64,000 nt of DNA from Takakia lepidozioides (Eukaryota > Streptophyta > Takakiopsida > Takakiales > Takakiaceae): the NCBI GenBank assembly GCA_030704615.1, contig CM060732.1:74131053-74195052 (forward strand). The letters are read 5' to 3'. The translations under genes were made by a program, and so were the position numbers. The notes beneath the pieces were generated by a model, which saw nothing but the letters and a program-made list of their open reading frames with translations, ran no database searches and had not been told where the DNA came from. This document shows, piece after piece, positions 1 through 11,989 of this stretch. Position 1 is the stretch's first letter; each line of letters starts with the position of its first letter.

Positions 1-4
1 AAGA

Positions 5-385
5 GTGAAGAGACGACGACACCCTCCCAACAAGTTGAATGAGACTCGGATTGCCAATGCTCTTGGGATGGCTTGCACTATTCAGAGCTCCGTGGACGTA
101 CCTCCACCCGGCCTTGGGCGTGTTTATCGGATGACAACGGCCGGCTCGGTTATACGTGACGATGTATACACAATTACGATTGGAGTGGAACCGACTTGCA
201 ATTGTACGGACTTCTCGTTGATGGAAGCAAAGAAGGGTTCAAAGTATTATCCGTGCAAGCATCTGTATTACATTTACCTGAAGAGGTTGAGGATGAACGT
301 GACTATTGATGACTTTATTCATGCACCGGCGTTGAGCGTGAACGAGCTGCACAAACTCCTCCTTAGGGATTCCAGAAATCATTGA
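5..385 (+). pseudogene. SWIM zinc-finger protein, C-terminal piece (transposase-like)
   Basis: The reading frame runs from near the window edge to a stop at 385, so the N-terminal part probably lies outside. Residues about 65-95 contain C-x-C, then a spacer of about 18 residues, then C-x-H (TCNCTDF ... YPCKHLYY), which is the SWIM zinc-binding pattern. SWIM domains sit at the C-terminus of Mutator-like transposases and of the FAR1/FHY3-type proteins derived from them, where they are thought to bind nucleic acid or protein. No MULE catalytic core is visible inside the window. A related catalytic-core remnant occurs on the minus strand near 12.0-12.5 kb, which suggests, without proof, that both belong to one transposase family. 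It could instead be a domesticated host SWIM protein. Confidence 0.5.
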
Positions 386-540
386 TGGGGCAAAGGGAAT
401 CCTCCATATGGATATTTTCAATTGTATTTTCATGTATCAGATTTTTTTTTGCAGTGTAATGAAATGCACCCCAAAACTCCTGGAATGAGGCAATATTCCA
501 TTCAAACTGAGATCCAACAGAAGCAGTTGTGGGGCCATTT

Positions 541-1030
541 CTGGAAAAATGGCGCCGAATTTCTCTATTTTGGGCCGAAAACTAGCTAAGTCCCAACATG
601 CATTGGTACCCCTGTGTCTGGAAAAATGGCGCCGAATTTCCCTATTTTGGGCCGAAAACTGGCTAAGTCCGAACATGCTCGGGAACGATGTCTGGAAAAA
701 TGGCGCCGAATTTCCAGTTACATGGCCCAGAACTGCCCAACATCTGTGCAATCCCTAGCACCATGTACCGAAATTCGGCGCCACATTTCCAAATTTTGGG
801 CTTACATACCTATCATGTGGGGACCTATAGCCGACATTCGGCACCTTGAAGGGGAAATTGTAGTTTTGAGAGTTGTGCTCATGATATTTCGTCTTCCGCT
901 CATGCCAATTCCCAGCGACATGTGCAAAAATGGCGCCAAATTTCGCGGTAATAGGGTCCGTAACCGGAAAAAATCGCGACGTATTTCACGGTAATAGGTC
1001 TCTCTGGCGAAAAATGGTGCCGAATTACCT
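541..1030. repeat. tandem and inverted ~75-bp repeats built on ATGGCGCCGAATTTC
   Basis: Three direct copies begin at 541, 618 and 692 (spacing 77 and 74 bases), each starting CTGGAAAAATGGCGCCGAA; the first two continue into a shared TTTTGGGCCGAAAACT segment. An inverted copy of the core lies near 769-791 and weaker direct copies lie near 925-945 and 1009-1027. The short ORFs seen here merely translate the repeat. The array follows the SWIM-protein fragment and may be the subterminal part of the transposon that fragment came from. Confidence 0.75.
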
Positions 1031-2200
1031 TAATCGCCGCAACCTGCACAGGTGTCGGCTTTGTAGTTTTGTGGGATTCAAAATTTTTTGGGTTTTTGGG
1101 ATTTTCCATGAAATGTTTGTGGCAACATGAGGTGGGAATTAAGATGTCATTGACGACACCTTAATCCCCCCCCCCTGGACACACCGCCTTCAAAGTTTTT
1201 TTGGACTCAATTTTTTGGGTTCATTGTTTTTGGAGGAATTTTTCTGCGATTTTGTTTTGTCCTCCACTTCTCATGTTCTATCCTCCTCCCTCCTCTGCAG
1301 CCCCACCCCCATCAGAAGAGTCCATAGGTAACTCAAATTTACTCCTGTATATAATTGCCTTGTAACTTCAGCAGTTTCCTTCAAGTTCCCTCAAAGTAAG
1401 TATTGCCAGGATCAGCCGACAAATCTGAAATTCAGGACACACTCGAGATGTAATTGCTCCACGTGAAACAAAAACGAAGTCATGGTTCATCCATTTCGCT
1501 CATTTCTCATCCAACAGTCATCCACCATTCATCCTTTCCACTTTTCATTCATCCGTCAGCTTTTTCATCGCACATTCGTACCATACGGTCGTCATGGAGC
1601 TTGGATTGTCCCGTCGGATGGGGTGTGCATGCGTCCGTGCTTGTAGTTTTTGTCCACGGCAATAGGCCCTCTTCTTCCCTCGGTTGTAGGCTCCCATTCA
1701 CTAATCTGCTCACGCTTTAGGGATTCTGCTCACGTGAGCTGCTCACACGGTAGCTGCCCTCGTCATGGGGGTCTGCTGCTTGCTCATTGTGGGCTGTTTT
1801 GGTGATGGGGGAAAGGCTGGTGATGGTTCATAGGCTGTGGGGGTGATGGGATCTGCTGCTGCTGGTTGAGGGGCTGTGGAGGTGATGGGGTCTTTCGGTG
1901 TTGGCGTGTGTGCGTTGTGTTTGGGTGGTTTCACAGTTTTTTTTTGTTGGGGGGGGGGGGTGTGCACTATCTGCACACTGGGCAGATCGGGGGGTTCAAG
2001 TCCCCCCCAATTCGTGGATCATGTCTTCGGGGTGGTATATGGTTTGGGTTCGCTGCATTCAAAGGAAAAGCAGGTGCTCACGGGGAGCTTCAAGACAGAT
2101 TGGCCACATTCGTGACTGTTGGTAGTTGTTAGTTTTTCATGCCTGTCGGGTGGAACGCCAAAACGTCAGGCGTCTCCGGGCCTTTTTTTGGGTGTCGATT
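1031..2200. other. no gene seen; hairpin and homopolymer runs
   Basis: A near-perfect hairpin (TTAAGATGTC ... GACACCTTAA) lies at about 1138-1163, followed by a C-run at 1168-1176. A T-run and a G-run lie at about 1937-1960. The ORFs are short, overlap in several frames and look like chance. Confidence 0.5.
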
Positions 2201-2269
2201 TTGGGGTCCCCCGAGTTTTCTGTGTAAATCGAACGTAGCCCCCTTTGTAGCCGGAATTGTCTACCGGCT

Positions 2270-3300
2270 CAGGCAATACATGGCCTCAGCTGGGATTCAA
2301 GTAGAAATACACCTACTTAGAAATCTTTGCCTGCATTTTGGTTAAAATCCAGAAATTCTTTTTGGAGTAAGAAATCATAGTAGGAACAATTCCACCGTTG
2401 GAATTCTGGTTCCAATGCCAATTTGAACCCCTATGGCTGAATTACAGGTCAATTGAAGTAAATAGTGCTTTCTAACCCCCCCTGTTTTCCCATACAAAGG
2501 AACCCTATGCAGATTTTGGAATTCTGCTTTGCAAATTTGGGGCAAGGTGCTTTAGGTGCCTAAGAATTGGAATGTGGTTGGGGACTTGCAAGGAAAAAAT
2601 ATTTTTTCGGTCCAACTGCCTGGTCAAACCAATTTTTCCCTCTAAAATTGGAATACACCAGATTTAGAGCTTGCCATTTTGCTAATGACACGGTGAAATG
2701 GGCTGGAATTTTTACAGCAGGTGCATGAGGTAGGTAGCCTCCCTTTCATGCGGTTCATCCCTGTGGATGTTTCTTAGCTGGGAGATATACCCTCATCCGT
2801 GAGTGGGCCCACCAAAAACAGCCTCGTCCATTAGGGGTTAAGTAGGTGCCCACTTGGTTCTAGTACCTAATAAAGAGGTGCCTTTCCATCTACACCCACG
2901 GACTATCACCTGTTTTCTGACATTTTAAAGGGGCAGTACCCAAATCTCTCGTAGTCTAAAGGGGGGTGGGTGCCCCATTCAACAGGTGCCACTCACCTAT
3001 TTGCAGTTTGTCTCTAGGACCACTCCTCCACTGCTGCACTCTGCTGGTCGGTGCTCCCCCCACCGACTGGCAGAGTTGCCACCACCTATTTTGAGATCAC
3101 TGGACTCTGTAAGTCATTCCAACTGATATAGTAGGTCACCAGAACCTATTCCGAAAGAGACAAGGGTGAGAGGGTGTAGGGAAAGGCACTTTAAGGAGGT
3201 GTACTCACTCCTACTTGAGAATCTTCCCAACTTCACAATTTGATAATATGGGAGAGAGGGTTTGAGATGATGTATGTAACACCTACCTAGAGTCATTCTC
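2270..3300. repeat. non-coding stretch enriched in AGGTGC / ACACCTA motifs
   Basis: Short motifs of the form AGGTG(C), and their complements, recur on both strands roughly every 50-100 bases (for example near 2310, 2550, 2720, 2840, 2875, 2985, 3200 and 3270). There is no coding potential. Such local motif density resembles the subterminal transposase-binding repeats of plant DNA transposons, but I see no terminal inverted repeats here. Confidence 0.4.
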
Positions 3301-4431
3301 TAACTATAGATAGATGAAGACAAAACGACAATGAAGATCAATTGCTATACTTGGCAGCCAGCAGATCAACAATTAAAAGAATTATGTTACTATTTCATTA
3401 AAATACTGGTCGCTGTTACCTGAAATGCACCAAGATGAGGGAATGACATCATAAAGCAGAGACTCTCCCCAGTATCAGATATAGTCAATTCCAAGAAGAC
3501 ATAAAGTGACTCATCGAAGCCCAATCTGAATGTCCTGAGTTGAGGACCACAATTCTGAAAGGCCTGTCAAAGGATGCCTTCTGGAAGGGCTGCACTGTCT
3601 GTCGGCAGCACGCTCCCATAGTCAGTCCTTGATTATCTGCCCAGGGTTCCACTATTCCCAATGTCTGATCAGATTATGGATCTGACACCCTACACACAGG
3701 TAAACTAACCAAATGATGCTTTCTCTGAGAGGCAAAATTTGAAGTTAAGGATTTCATCGTATAAAGCAACAGGGCAATTCTTGTCATACCCATTTTCTCA
3801 GCCCGCGGGCTTGCATCATCTTCAAGTCATTCATCCCTGAGGCCTAGCCTTGCTAGGGCTCCTCTATGTTAAGAAGACACTGGAATTTTGATATGATGAC
3901 TATTTTCCTCTCGAATGTACGTCCACATGAGGACAAAGTAGTGCTTCTTGGTGAGTGGCACATCCGACAATGCCCTTGGAGCAGTGAGGACAGAAAAATC
4001 ACAAAACAGCCCCCTTTACAAAGGAGCTGTTCGCCTGTGTCGCAGAAGGTCACACACTGTCAGATCAAGTCATACGATATTCTCTCCAAAATGTGGCACA
4101 ACAGGGCATGTTTTTCAGTCTGTTGCAGGGTGCTCTTAAGCATCCATGCCCTGTCAGAAGGTGACATGCCGCAGTCTTTCCCTGCATTGGTAAATCCTGA
4201 GGCTGTGAATGAGCTTCAGCTGAGTTAACCCCATGAGATCCAGCATAGTTGAGCCTGCATGCATAGTTGAACCCTATTCTGATATCACAGCTTTCCACTT
4301 GTTTGACAGCTTTGTCTCGCCTTGGTCCAACTTACCCGTGAACCATGGGTCTTGTCCATTAGGGCCTGATCCAAAGCTTCCCTGTGAATCGAGCATTGAA
4401 AAACCTCTCAAGATGTAAGTTTCTCACACAG
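3301..4431. other. no gene seen downstream of the ARM-repeat gene
   Basis: This holds the presumed 3' flank of the minus-strand ARM-repeat gene. The ORFs at 3853-4298 overlap in several frames and match no motif I recognise. Confidence 0.4.
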
Positions 4432-5690
4432 CTACGGTGGTATACCAGGATCACTGACCACCAGGATTTTCATGAGCAAACTTGCTTTCAATTTGCCACG
4501 CTGGCTGCCTAAAGTCAGAAGAGTGCAAAGAGAGGCAACAATAGTGTGACTGTGATGCATCACCTTGTCCAAAACATCACTACCCCCTGTCTGACAGAGA
4601 GACAAAAGCACAGCTGTTGCATTTTCCTTGGCCTTTGGAGAACCACCCTTTAGAATTTCCACCAATGTTAATAGGGTTGATCCTTGCATGATGGCATCCA
4701 CCCCCTCGGAACTGAGTGCCAGGGTAGAGAGCACTGATAGAGCATCCTCTGTAAGTCCAGCACGCTTGTGAATAAGGAAGGACACCAGTAGTGGCACAGC
4801 CCCCACTGCTACTACCTTGGCTTTGTTGGCTTGGTGCAGCGACAAGTGGAAGAGGACCTGGTGAAATTCACTTAAGGCATCAAACATTAGCACTGTTGTC
4901 TGGAAAGTATCCATGATTTAACATCAGCCCTATACTGAACATTGAATGCAAAAAAAGGGGTTCAACTGGGGAGGTATAAACTAGATGAAAACCAAACAAA
5001 CAGAAATCCATCTTAGTCTGCACCAGATGGTTACACTGAGTCCGGCAACAGGATGTTCAAAGAGTCACTCTGAGGGTTGCCAACCTCTGAAAATGTGTGA
5101 AGATCAAGTAGGCCAGGGTCTACAGAGAGATTGGTGGGCCGATTTAGACATACCTTGATTGCGTCCTTCTTCCCTCGATAGTTAGCTTCTCGCAAAAGAT
5201 CGAGAAGCGAGGCTATGGCGCCAGGCTGCTGCCCAACGATTTCTCTGTACTCTTCAACTATCAACAAACTAAAAAGGGTTGCTGCAGCATTCTCTCTGGC
5301 CTCTGCGGTCTTCCCTGATCTCAACACCTCCAGAATTCCATCCAGTGCCCCAACGGTTTCAATGATTTGGAGCCGGTTATCAGGATGTATGGAAAGATTA
5401 AGCAACGCAGTGATTGTATTTTCCTGGATTTTTTCATCAACCGAGGAGAGAAGAAATACTAGTAAGGGAATCCCACCAGCTTCAGCAATCAGCTGTCGAT
5501 TTTCCATGTCCCACTTTGCTAAGAGCCTTAGGTCTATCACAGCTAATTTCTTCTCCTCCAACGTCCCCTGCGCAAGCTTTGAGACCAACTCATCCACGAT
5601 TAATCTCTTCTCCTCCGTCGACGCAGGTGGGCGTGGCTCGGAATTTTGAGAATTCTCACCTCCCTCTCTCTCCTCAGAACCCTTTGCCAT
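4432..5690 (-). CDS. armadillo-repeat protein of the plant U-box (PUB) family, lacking a U-box
   Basis: Two exons join cleanly: 5690-5154 (179 codons, ending at AAG) and 4857-4432 (141 codons plus stop), with a 296-bp GT-AG intron at 5153-4858. The donor reads AAG|GTATGT and the acceptor CAG|GTCCTC, in phase 0. The joined 320-residue protein is a run of ARM repeats with the usual cores (IAEAGGIPLLV, ENTITALLNLSI, ARENAAATLFSL, NKAKVVAVGAVPLLV). In PUB-ARM E3 ligases these repeats bind substrates or partner kinases. The expected N-terminal U-box is absent: the start ATG at 5690 is preceded by an in-frame stop, and the N-terminus is short and charged. It may therefore be an ARM-only protein, or a U-box may sit on an unrecognised upstream exon. 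The conserved splice junction argues for a real gene. Confidence 0.85.
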
Positions 5691-7103
5691 AACCCAATAC
5701 ACCACATACGCTCAGTGGCAATGGAGGGCATCCCGTACAGTAACAGCCAAGAGATGAGATAGCGTGGGCGGAAGGACCACCCCTTCCAAGTGCAACCAGC
5801 GCGTGCTCTCTGCGTCTGCCCAATGGTTACGGGAAACAAACTTCCAACACATAGTGCCCGAAACACAAAGAGTGAAGCTTAAGAGAAACAGACATAGCAT
5901 GGTGACAGGGACCCACTTGCCTGGCTATTACCAGGACTCCATCCGGGCAGAAAGCTTCTCCTTCTTCGGGCGCACCGTGCCTCGAAGCTTGATCATTGCA
6001 GGGCACAAAACCTTTTGAAAATACTCCAACGATGAAACCCGAGTTGATGCTGTCCCAGCAAGCATCAGCAGCCTGTACAATGGGGTCCCACAATCTGCAG
6101 CAGCAGATTGAGGCGGCCATGGGCTGTTCAGTGTACTTAGAATTGTGGAGGGAAGCATGCACACCGGCCATTCCCGTCAACCATTCCGTCATCTCCCCAG
6201 TCAGACCTTGGGCTAACAAGAGTTTAATTGCAGGCTTTCCCTACACACGATCCCGATAACTCTGTGAGGGAAAGACATGGCAGTACTTTGAAAAATCTGT
6301 GTCTTAAAGTTCACTGCAGCCCTTGACTGTGTTTTTTCTTTTTTTTGGAGCTGTAGAACTCCTGGCAGCAGACTTCATTCTGTCACCGCTGCTTTGGCCT
6401 TGACTTCAATCATTCTAGCAAAATACTTTGATCAGCAATCTGCAGAAAGAAAATAATCTCTAGTGTTTCCCTTTTTTCACAATATATGGAGCGCCCTGAG
6501 GATTTTTTTTTGGTTATCTAAGAGTTGCTTACCTGGCTCCGCGAACACCAGAACCTTATGAAGACTACTAACTGGCTTTGCTTTGGTTATTTTGTCAATA
6601 AAACATATTTTGTAGCTACATGGGGCTCTCGCGGATAACACAGGAGCCATGCTTGTCAAGAGAGTGTAAGATTACCTCATTGAAGGTATTGGACTACACT
6701 AAGTTCACTAGAGTATTCTAAGTTAACCACCAAATTGTTGTCTACTAAAATACTTGCTATGGTTCCAAGTTGCTTCGCAGGGTTTATGTTTTCAAACCAT
6801 GGTCAGGCCGGGGGTTTCGTGATTTCAGACGGAAATAAAAGACGATTATAGGCTGCGGTGCGGTTGTGCGTTACTACTGTGCCAATACAATAGGTTACTT
6901 GGTCTATCTATACATTTGAATACACACCAAATAGTCACCCACGGACAAATGTCCTCCCCACGATAGCGGCCCTCGCATGCAAAAGGGTAAAGTATACCAA
7001 CATTATTAGCGACATCTAGGCCCAACATCGAACAGATCGCTAGAATTGCTCCCACATAGGGCTGATATTTGATTTTTGTCATCATCATATCAGCATCGGA
7101 ATG
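5691..7103. other. no gene seen
   Basis: This is the 5' flank of the ARM-repeat gene, followed by non-coding DNA up to the left end of the 6.1-kb transposon. The largest ORF (minus, 5827-6219) has no recognisable motif and overlaps three other frames. Confidence 0.4.
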
Positions 7104-7178
7104 CCTCTCATTTTACAATAATAGGGTCATGAACGCAAGCGTGCGAGAAGGACGGTGGGCCCCTCGTCCGGATGAGGC
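7104..7178 (+). repeat. left terminal inverted repeat
   Basis: Near-identical to the complement of 13157-13231; the only clear difference in the core is GGATGAGG here against GGACGAGG at the right end. The ORFs running across it are GC-rich shadows. Confidence 0.9.
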
Positions 7179-8899
7179 CCCCCCACCCACCCGCTGCGGC
7201 TGCCCCTCCCGGGCGCTCCGTCCTGCGGCCGCTTCGCTGGGGCGGGTCCGCTCCCTCTAGTCCGCGTGTCCGCCCGCCCGCAAGATCTGGGTCGTCCACG
7301 ACGAATCCCATCGCAGCCCTCCAATTGCCATCAAGATGTCGCTCTTTGTGGTACGCAACTGCGGTGCGTGCGGGCGGTAGTCGTTGCCTGGTGTTCGTGT
7401 CTTTGTGTTTTCGTGACATTTTGTCATGATGTGGAAGGGCAGGAGAGGAGTCGGAGCCCTACAGCCACCATCGTGCATATGCTTCCACTATTTTCGTCAT
7501 TTTTTTTGTTGCTGGCGGGGCTGTTTTTGCGATTTCATTGTACATGTAATGCGTTTTGCCCACTTGGTTTGGCCTCTGTCCGGTCATCGCAAAATGGCCA
7601 ATGTGTTGTTAGGGTTTATTCCAATGGGCCGACCGATTACAAGCCTGCCTAAAGACGACCTTAGTTTACATTTGGGATATGGTGTCGTTCAATTTTATAA
7701 TTATTCATGTTGAGGTAGCCACATCCGTCCATCAGATCACCTCCTCAGTCTGGAACGGTAACCATGGGCAAGATGATAGTGAAAATCGCCGAAGCATATG
7801 CACATGAGGGCGTGTAAAAACTTTGCAGATTCCATATCCAGCCATGAACTATTATGTGTGCTTCAGTCTGTCAATTGTGTCTGTTGGGCTGTGTTAGCAT
7901 GAGACTCGTGAACTATTTCACATCTGCAGTATGGGTCTCCATGTAAAAAAGTCGGGTTTGACAGCCAATACTTGTCGGCTTGGATACCCATATGTCTGTT
8001 GCTTCGTTAGTCTTGCTTCGTTGGTGTGGTAATCAGAGCCTCTTCGGGAGTCCTCACATTGGCCTGGAATATGTTCGCAAGTCTGTTGCGATGTTAGTAT
8101 GTCCTGACAACGGTCTTGCGGCGTCTGTGTACGCTGGTCTGTTGTGAGAAACTGTGAAACCATGGTGTCGCGTCGAAAATTTGGCATTACACCCTTCCGT
8201 CTGCCAGTCTGTTGTCCTGCCAGTCTTTTCAGCTAGTCTGTTGTCTTTGTCGCACCGTCAGTCTAGTCTGCCTGCAGCTTCTTACAGAGGGCGACGGAAC
8301 AATGACCATGTTGACCTGCCAGTCTGTCGACCTGCTAGTTTGTCTGTTTTGTATAGTCTGTTTCGTCGTCAGCCTGTTGTAGTCGGGTGGACCTGCTTAG
8401 TGGATTACGTGTTGGTCTGCTAAAATCGGTCTGCTGTTTTCTGTCTGACTCTGTCTGCTATTCACTCGGTCTGCTGTGCACTGGATAGACCTAGTAAATG
8501 CAATGCGGTGGCGGCATCAATCATGGTGCGCCACGTCGTGCCGTGGGTGTACTGCATTTCCGCTCCCGGGTCAGCTTGAACTTCAACTTCGCCTTCCCGC
8601 CGGTGTTGTGGTCTGCTTTTATGTCAACGTCTGTCTTCCTTGCACAGACTTCTTTCCGCGCGCAGATTTGGAGAGTCATCTTAGACCCCAACAGTCGCCA
8701 AGACCGTTGCTCCCGTAGCCCGTTGCGTTCCTCATCTTCTGTTGTGTACTTGTAGTTTTGGTTCTTGCTTCTCTGTCTGTCCTCGTATGTAGTGCTCGTT
8801 CTCGCCAGTTCTCGCACTTTCTGGACTCCTCCATTCTTTGCACTTCTCCCTTTTTGTTGGGCCCTCTGCCTTTCTCTGTTGTGTTGTGTTGTATAGGCG

Positions 8900-9211
8900 A
8901 TGGAGAAAGCCTGCGCGAAGGGCGGACCCGACTGGATCGACTTTGTGCACGTCACGCGTTTGAAGAAGTTGCGAAGATATTGATACTCCCCACAGGAGTA
9001 CGATCGCAAAATAGTGGAAGCATGTATTGATCTCCGTGTAGCCAAGGAGGAGAAACCAGAATGGAAGAATGATAGGCTCAGGTGTCCTTTCTGTGAGGAA
9101 GCCATAAAGGACAAAATCCAATTGAACTGCCATTGTGTGGACATAGGTTGCGAGGGCACCATTCCACCGAATTTCAAAGCTGTGGCCCATACCGGTATCG
9201 CACAAAGCTAA
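8900..9211 (+). pseudogene. zinc-finger-like transposon ORF, interrupted by a stop
   Basis: An ATG at 8900 opens a frame that hits a TGA near 8978 and stays open afterwards until the stop at 9209-9211. The second part contains CPFCEEAIKD ... CHCVDIGCEG, a C-x2-C followed by more Cys/His residues, suggestive of a BED-like or other DNA-binding zinc finger. It lies inside the 6.1-kb element with the GTCTGC motifs around it, so it is more likely transposon-encoded or captured than a resident gene. I do not recognise the exact family. Confidence 0.35.
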
Positions 9212-10474
9212 AGATGAGGTTGTTTTCAATAGCCACGGCGCAAACCCAATTCCGCGAAGTACAGAGGAATTGTGCCAACGATACTGGCGGGCTGCTGGAA
9301 GGATGCAACTAGGCAGTCTGGAGGAAGTGCCCGTGTCTCCCCGCAAGCGAAAACTCAGTGATGGGGCCAAAAAAAAAAGCGGGAGCGAAAGCGGCAAGGT
9401 CTGCTCACGATGCAAACCTGTCAGTCCTGCAGGGGGGTCCGTCCGAAGCGCGTCAGGCAGGCTCTGCTCGGGATGCAAGCATTGCGGGCCTACATGGGAG
9501 TCCGCCCGATGCGCGCCAGACCAGAAGGTCCCGGCAGACTATACCCATCAGTTCCTCCAGTGAGTCTGAGTTTGCCGATGTTCTACCCCGTCGGTCTGCC
9601 GAGCGTACCGACAACATCATCCGAAGTAATGACTTCGAAGGGCAAGGTCCACTGTCAAGTGCAGTGGATATTGCCTTATCTGAGAGGACAAACTTGGACA
9701 TGCTCATAGACAGCCTCGACGACAACACCTCTCTTGCCCACACCGCCCAGGAGACCCAGTAGCCTGGTCTGCGGGTTGGGCAGACCGAAGATATGGGACC
9801 TGAAAAGACCATCCACAAGTCTGCTGGTCCAGCTTGCCCGGGAACATTGCACCTACTTCGGTTTGGCGTTCTCCCACCAGTCTGCCCACCCCAAGACGAT
9901 CCGCAGTTCTTCCCCTTTTTCTTCAGATATGTGCAGACAGGACGGACAACATCAAGTATTCGGGAAGCCGAAAAAAAGTGGTTGAATGCCATGCGTGATG
10001 GCGATGCGGGCAACATACTTGACGAGGTAATGCTATCAAACCATTCCTGCAATTTTCTACATTCTTTTGGGACTACTGTCGATTAGTCTGTTGTGTCTTG
10101 TGGACTGTTGAGAGATCTTAGAGCTCCGAATGCCCAATGGATCGTGTGTGTTTTTGCTGCATAGCAGCTAGCTCCCGTATGAACCGACTTGTGGTGAAGC
10201 CGACAGACCTATTTCTTGTGTTGTCGCGTAGTCTGCTCATCTATGGAAGACTTCAGCAGACTGTATACGTCCATAATTAGGTCTTCTGAAATGTTTTTGT
10301 CTGCTGAAGTCTAGATTGTCTGCTAAGGTATGAGTGTCTGCTAAATATCATGGTCTGCTGAGTATTGTGGTCTGCTGAATGTGGATTGTGGTGTGCTGAT
10401 GGTCTGTTGATTGTCTACTGAGTGTCATTAAAATCAGTCAGTCCAATGGATCCGGTCTGTCCGATGAAGCTCAT

Positions 10475-11136
10475 TTGTCTTTTGTTGCACAGCACATTGC
10501 TCAATCTATTCGCAAAGCCATATCAACTTGGCAGACGTCATGTCAGGAACCTCCTTTGCAAGTGCGTGAGGTGTGGCTTGAACAGCGGGTTCGCGAGTAC
10601 ATTTTGATGAAATACCCCGGATCAGCAGCCGCCATAGACGAACTTGACACGGAGTCGGTAGGTCCCCTCCAGCAGACCGCTGACTTCATCACTCCTCAGG
10701 AGACCACAGCAGACCACGACAGACCTCAAGAGACCCAGCAGACCTCATCACACCAAACCACAGTGAAGCACACGCCAACAATCATGAGCAGGACTCCTCG
10801 CACCTGGGCAGACCAAACCACGCCTCAGCAGACCTCATACCTGAGACTGGGCCAATTGGACAGGGTGAAGACTATGCCCATTTCCCCTCCACTGTGGGCA
10901 TTTTTGGGGTGTGGAGATCGCCGTTACCGGTGGCGCCGAAGAACGCAGAGGATCCTACACTTCCCCGCTTCAGGATTGGTGACACAAGTGCCCATGTGGA
11001 CTGGTACAGTGACCTGCACCACATTGTAACGGGCCGGAGGTGGCCCTTTGTCCCTTATCTCTATTCCATGGAGTATACTACAGAAGAAGCCAACCATGTT
11101 CTGGAGCAAGCAGGGAAAGTTGCTATTCTGAGATGA
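10475..11136 (+). pseudogene. unrecognised coding remnant inside the 6.1-kb element
   Basis: Two overlapping plus-strand frames look protein-like. The first (10475-11029) has a helical N-terminus (IAQSIRKAISTW, VREVWLEQRVREYILMKYPG) and then a Gln/Thr-rich stretch that only translates CAGACC repeats. The second (10894-11136) contains HVDWYSDLHHIVTGRRWPF and a charged end. A frameshift may separate them. I cannot name a domain; they may be parts of an accessory transposon protein or of a captured host gene. Confidence 0.3.
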
Positions 11137-11989
11137 AGGCCTACATGCACTCATACTATTCCCACCTATGCAAGTCCGTCAAAAGAAATCGTACAATGGC
11201 CGCAATACAGTCCAGTAGACAACCACCCCACCTCCTCACTTGGGCAGACTACTTGGTTCTACTATTAACTACTGTTAGCAGACTACAACAGTCTCCATCT
11301 GTTTGACCAGTCTGCCGCGCAGTCTGCTGGCCGCTGAGCAGTCTGCCGGCTACTCTGTTGCATGCTGAGAAGTCTGTCGCGCAGTCTGCTCGCCGCTTAT
11401 CAGTCTGCTCGGCAGAGTGTGTGGCACTTTGATGCATAGTTTATATGTGTGCAGTTGGGCTCCGTGTCTGGGCGAGTACGCTCCGTGGAAGCAGTCCGAT
11501 GGACAGTGTAGAAGACCACACAGTCAGTCCATACTGTATATCTGTTGGACCACCCAATCTGTTAGCCGAAAACCATCAGCAGACTTGGCAGTGTTATTCT
11601 GTACTTGTGTAGTATGCTTAGTAGTCTGTTTGGCCATTTCCGCGGTCTGTTGAGCAAAATGCCCAGTCTTCCTCAGCTGGACGGTGGGGCGCTTTGAGCT
11701 ATGATGGAATGCACTTCCAGGCTGTTAATGATGCAAACATGTATGCACTCTCAAGCAGATTGTGGACCTTTTATTTCTCTGCATGGAATATGATGGCATA
11801 ACATTGTTTTGCTGTGTGAGTATGCTGTCTACTTGGGTCCCGCCCAACGGTCTGAAACCTTAACAATTCTAGAGTATATTTTCGTTGCAGGTGTTGGGGC
11901 ATACACCCTATTGCGCGTTCTCCGCAAGACTCTGGGTCGGGTTTTCCATGCTTCGACGAAATCCCTCTTCCTTTTCAGAGACAAATTAT

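Noticed and set aside
5215-5692. Long plus-strand ORFs opposite the ARM-repeat gene
   Set aside because: They are antisense shadows; the minus strand encodes conserved ARM repeats with a proper splice junction.
7108-7429. Overlapping GC-rich ORFs on both strands at the left TIR
   Set aside because: Open in many frames because of composition; the DNA is explained by the terminal inverted repeat.
8521-9478. 218- and 248-codon minus-strand ORFs
   Set aside because: Antisense to the zinc-finger-like remnant; no recognisable domain and two frames open at once.
9453-10052. 199-codon minus-strand ORF
   Set aside because: Overlaps plus-strand frames of equal length, has no motif and lies in repeat-rich transposon DNA.
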